64,000 bases of DNA from Aquimarina sp. TRL1 (GTDB lineage: Bacteria; Bacteroidota; Bacteroidia; Flavobacteriales; Flavobacteriaceae). Made by a program: the position numbers and the translations under genes. Below the pieces are notes generated by a model. It saw only the letters and a program-made list of their open reading frames with translations. It was not told the DNA's origin and did not search any database. This document shows, one piece after another, positions 61,367 to 64,000 of the stretch. Positions within the stretch are counted from its first letter, which is position 1. Each line of letters begins with the position of its first letter. The stretch covers positions 3,772,501 through 3,836,500 of the forward strand of contig NZ_CP053590.1 of NCBI RefSeq assembly GCF_013365535.1, given 5' to 3'.

Positions 61367-62146
61367 TTATTCCCGGTTTAGTGTTTTGTATTCTTCATAG
61401 CACTCACTAATAGCATCCAGAATTTGCAGGTCATTGGCAAACTTTATAAAATCCGCAGAGTAATTACAGTTACGTAAGATCTCATCAATATCTACCCGTT
61501 CTACTTGTAGTAAAGCCTGTAGCATTTCTCTGTCGAACTTATTTTCTAATAAGTTTCGAATTTCATCGTCCTTTTTCATTTTTCTCAGTTTCTTTAGTTC
61601 TTTAGAACGTTTACTAAACATATTATAGAGAAAATCGGCAGGATTAAAAATGGCACTCAGGACTTTATTAACCGCTCCGGGTTGTTTGCTACCTCCTTCA
61701 TAACCAGAATTCAATCCGGAAATGCTATAGCGGTAGTTGTTATATACAGGTATTTTTTTTGCGTCAATCTCCAGATATCCAGTTAATTGTATTTTAGAAA
61801 CAACTACTTTTTCTAAAGCAATACCCAGTTCAGTCATTTTTATTTTTACATCTCCGAATTTAATCCAGTCATTGGTTACTCTGACTTTTAAGGGTTTGTA
61901 TCCGATATACGAAAAGTATAAAGTATCATTAACCTTAGCGGGAATGGTAAAAGCACCATCAGCATCTGTAATGGTTCCAATAACCTGGCTGAGATTGACA
62001 ATATGTACATTTTCCAACTTTACATCATTTGCAGCATTGAGAACTTTTCCGTGAATTTCATGATTCTCAGGAGTTTCAGTAGAAGTCTCTTGTGCATATA
62101 GTCCAATATGAGATATAAGAAATAAGATGTAAAAAAGTTTTTTCAT
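61367..62146 (-). CDS. Exported protein with a carboxypeptidase-regulatory-like domain
   Basis: This 259-residue protein has a signal peptide (about residues 1-19) and a CarboxypepD_reg-like domain (about 30-115: 'EIHGKVLNAANDVKLENVHI', 'GTITDADGAFTIPAKVNDTL', 'YFSYIGYKPLKVRVTNDWIK'), a beta-sandwich often seen at the N-terminus of SusC proteins. The C-terminal half is helical and charged ('MFSKRSKELKKLRKMKKDDE', 'LLENKFDREMLQALLQVERV'). No TonB receptor barrel follows, so it stands alone. The role is unknown. ATG 62146 is chosen because the signal starts there. Confidence 0.8.
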   Translation of the reverse strand: MKKLFYILFLISHIGLYAQETSTETPENHEIHGKVLNAANDVKLENVHIVNLSQVIGTITDADGAFTIPAKVNDTLYFSYIGYKPLKVRVTNDWIKFGDVKIKMTELGIALEKVVVSKIQLTGYLEIDAKKIPVYNNYRYSISGLNSGYEGGSKQPGAVNKVLSAIFNPADFLYNMFSKRSKELKKLRKMKKDDEIRNLLENKFDREMLQALLQVERVDIDEILRNCNYSADFIKFANDLQILDAISECYEEYKTLNRE

Positions 62147-62282
62147 ACAGCTGTTCAATAATTTAATAAGTACTCACCAGGTGAGACGTTGTAACTTTGG
62201 ATTTTCCCAATAGTCAATAGTTATTTTATCGGAGCTCAATAAGCAAATCCTGAGCTCGTTTCTTGTGTAATCTCATAAGAGC

Positions 62283-64000
62283 TTACTTTCGATCATTACG
62301 TCTTCTGCGATCTCTTCTGCGACCTCCACCATTATTTTTATCCTCATTTCTCCTTCGGTCCCGACCTTTAAAACCTTCACTTCTTCTGCGACCCTTAAAG
62401 TTTTTTCCTTCCCCTCCGCCATTTCTTCTTTTTCCTCTGTTTCTTCGGGAATCTTTAGAAATTTCTACATTAACCTTTCTTCCTTCTAAGGTGTAATTAT
62501 CAAAAACCTCCAATACTTTATCCTGTAATTCGGAGCCGGTATTGAAGAAAGAGAAACTTTCTTTAACATCAACACGATTCACCCCATCTCTACCCAGATC
62601 TAAAGCTTCTTTGAGGAAATCTTTTAGTTTCATCCAGTCAAATCCGTCTTTCTCACCTACGTTGATAAAATAACGGGTAGAAGACTCTCTGTCATTATAA
62701 TGATCGCGATCAGAAACCGTATTGAGATCTTTTGCGTTTTTGTAATAATTGTGAAAACGCGAAAATTCAACAGAGAAAAACTTTTTAATAAGTTCTTCTT
62801 TACTAAATGCTTCCAGTACTTCATTAATAGAAGGCAGGTAACTGTCAATCTCATGATTGATCTCTGATTTACTAATATCATTCGCCAGGTGAAATAATTG
62901 AACCTGACATATTTCTTCTCCGCTGGGAATCTCTTTCTTTTCAAATGATTTTTTGATGATTCGCTCTACGGATTTGATTTTTCGTATTTCACTTTTAGAA
63001 ACAATTACCATAGAAACCCCACTTTTTCCAGCTCTTCCGGTTCTACCACTTCTGTGAGTATAGGTTTCTATTTCATCAGGTAACTGATAATTGATTACGT
63101 GGGTTACATCATCTACATCAATCCCTCGAGCAGCAACATCTGTAGCTACTAACATTTGTATTTGTCTGTTTCTAAAGCTTTTCATTACAAGGTCACGCTG
63201 ATTTTGACTCAGGTCTCCATGTAATGCAGCTGCATTATATCCGTCTTCAATTAAGTTTTCTGCAACTTTCTGTGTATCTCTTTTAGTACGGCAGAAAATA
63301 ACAGAAAAGATATCAGGATTGGCATCAGCTAACCTTTTTAAGGCGTTATAACGATCTCTGGAGTTTACTACATAATACTCATGAGATACATTTTTAGACC
63401 CTGTATTTTTATGACCTACGGTAATTTCTACCGGATTAGACATGAATTTTTTAGCAATTGTTGATACCTCTCTAGGCATAGTAGCAGAGAATAGCCAGGT
63501 GTTTTTATCCTGTGGAGTATGTGATAAAATGCTGTTGATATCTTCATAGAATCCCATATTAAGCATTTCGTCAGCTTCATCCAATACACAGTATCCGATA
63601 TTAGAAATATCAACCATCTTCCTGTTGATCATATCCTGCATACGCCCTGGAGTAGCAACAATAATTTGTGCGCCACGTTTGATTTGCTTTGCTTGTTCAG
63701 TAATACTGGCACCACCGTAGATTGCAACAGTGTGTAATCCCGAAATAAACTTAGAGTAATTTTTTAATTCATTTGCTATTTGCAAACAAAGTTCTCTGGT
63801 AGGAGATAAGATTAACCCTTGAGTAATTCGACTACTGCTGTCTGTCTTTTGGATTAATGGAAAACCAAAAGCCGCAGTTTTACCTGTTCCAGTCTGAGCA
63901 AGGGCAACAATATCGGTCTCTTCTTCTAATAGGATAGGGATTGCCTTTTCCTGTACCTCACTTGGAGATTCAAACCCCATATCATTCACAGCCTTTATAA
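62283..64000 (-). CDS. DEAD-box ATP-dependent RNA helicase with DbpA-like domain (5' end beyond window)
   Basis: The frame is open to the right-hand edge, where it reads 'IKAVNDMGFESPSEVQEKAI'. This matches the Q-motif region of DEAD-box helicases, so the first 10-20 residues lie outside the window; the in-frame GTG at 63989 is not the real start. Motifs are 'ALAQTGTGKTAAFGFPL' (I), 'VLDEADEMLNMGF' (II), 'WLFSATMP' (III), 'VATDVAARGIDV' (V) and 'HRSGRTGRAGKSG' (VI). Near the end is an RRM-like DbpA RNA-binding domain ('TRYFINVGEKDGFDWMKLKD'), then a tail of about 50 residues rich in Arg, Gly and Asn. It resembles DeaD/CsdA-type helicases, which remodel ribosome precursors or mRNA, often in the cold. 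Confidence 0.92.
   Translation of the reverse strand, partial: IKAVNDMGFESPSEVQEKAIPILLEEETDIVALAQTGTGKTAAFGFPLIQKTDSSSRITQGLILSPTRELCLQIANELKNYSKFISGLHTVAIYGGASITEQAKQIKRGAQIIVATPGRMQDMINRKMVDISNIGYCVLDEADEMLNMGFYEDINSILSHTPQDKNTWLFSATMPREVSTIAKKFMSNPVEITVGHKNTGSKNVSHEYYVVNSRDRYNALKRLADANPDIFSVIFCRTKRDTQKVAENLIEDGYNAAALHGDLSQNQRDLVMKSFRNRQIQMLVATDVAARGIDVDDVTHVINYQLPDEIETYTHRSGRTGRAGKSGVSMVIVSKSEIRKIKSVERIIKKSFEKKEIPSGEEICQVQLFHLANDISKSEINHEIDSYLPSINEVLEAFSKEELIKKFFSVEFSRFHNYYKNAKDLNTVSDRDHYNDRESSTRYFINVGEKDGFDWMKLKDFLKEALDLGRDGVNRVDVKESFSFFNTGSELQDKVLEVFDNYTLEGRKVNVEISKDSRRNRGKRRNGGGEGKNFKGRRRSEGFKGRDRRRNEDKNNGGGRRRDRRRRNDRK

Noticed and set aside
62263..62496. 77-codon frame on the + strand rich in Leu, Pro and Arg.
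   Set aside because: It is antisense to the Arg/Gly-rich tail of the helicase and reflects that low-complexity codon pattern.
63978..63989. Start codon of the helicase at the in-frame GTG (63989) or ATG (63980).
   Set aside because: The frame stays open to the window edge and the upstream residues fit the Q-motif region of DEAD-box helicases, so the true start lies outside.

Overview
The window comes from an AT-rich member of the Bacteroidota, most likely a Flavobacteriaceae species (inference; an Aquimarina-like marine bacterium would fit). The signs are Bacteroidota -7 promoter boxes (TAnnTTTG, for example a TTG-N19-TATATTTG promoter before rpmH), lipoproteins with acidic residues after the lipidated Cys, a type IX secretion (T9SS) type B substrate with PorP/SprF and OmpA partners, DUF4252 proteins beside an ECF sigma factor, and the rpmH-carB order. 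No tRNA, rRNA, CRISPR array, prophage or insertion sequence was seen.

Layout. 0-17 kb is mostly housekeeping and envelope genes: a peptide-binding lipoprotein, mtaB, a small acetyltransferase, an alpha/beta hydrolase, a lytic transglycosylase, a decayed TauE/SafE exporter, a thioredoxin-fold protein lacking its second Cys, rpmH, carB without the allosteric domain, a cytochrome c lipoprotein, an esterase, and rmuC followed by a broken membrane-protein gene. 17.5-26 kb is a cobalamin locus. The leftward operon cobU-cobT-(unknown membrane protein)-cobS-cobC-btuF-btuC-btuD handles nucleotide-loop assembly and inner-membrane import. Divergent from it, a B12 riboswitch precedes a BtuB-like TonB-dependent receptor. 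26-31.6 kb has two tandem S41 protease lipoproteins and, divergently, an ECF sigma factor, a putative anti-sigma protein and two DUF4252 proteins. 31.7-34.8 kb holds purB, a newly recognised 54-residue membrane protein, a HEAT-like protein and a sirtuin. 35.5-39.8 kb is regulatory: a LytTR regulator whose phosphoacceptor Asp is Glu, a tiny acidic lipoprotein, and a TPR sensor kinase with its response regulator.

40.7-60.4 kb is the most striking part. A single 5,552-residue secreted protein (choice-of-anchor L domain, calcium-binding thrombospondin type 3 repeats, T9SS type B C-terminal domain) is followed by a PorP/SprF protein and an OmpA/PD40 protein. Its core is seven tandem units of 1,614 or 1,626 bp. 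The first two differ at one base, and alternative cassettes are shuffled among units, so the gene looks like a rapidly evolving surface adhesin. The right end holds trmH, a carboxypeptidase-regulatory-like protein and a DEAD-box RNA helicase cut by the window edge.

I found no unambiguous new defence or mobile system. The best candidates for new biology are the mosaic giant adhesin and its control region, the unknown membrane protein in the cob operon, and the Glu-for-Asp LytTR regulator. All similarity statements come from reading the sequence, not from database searches.
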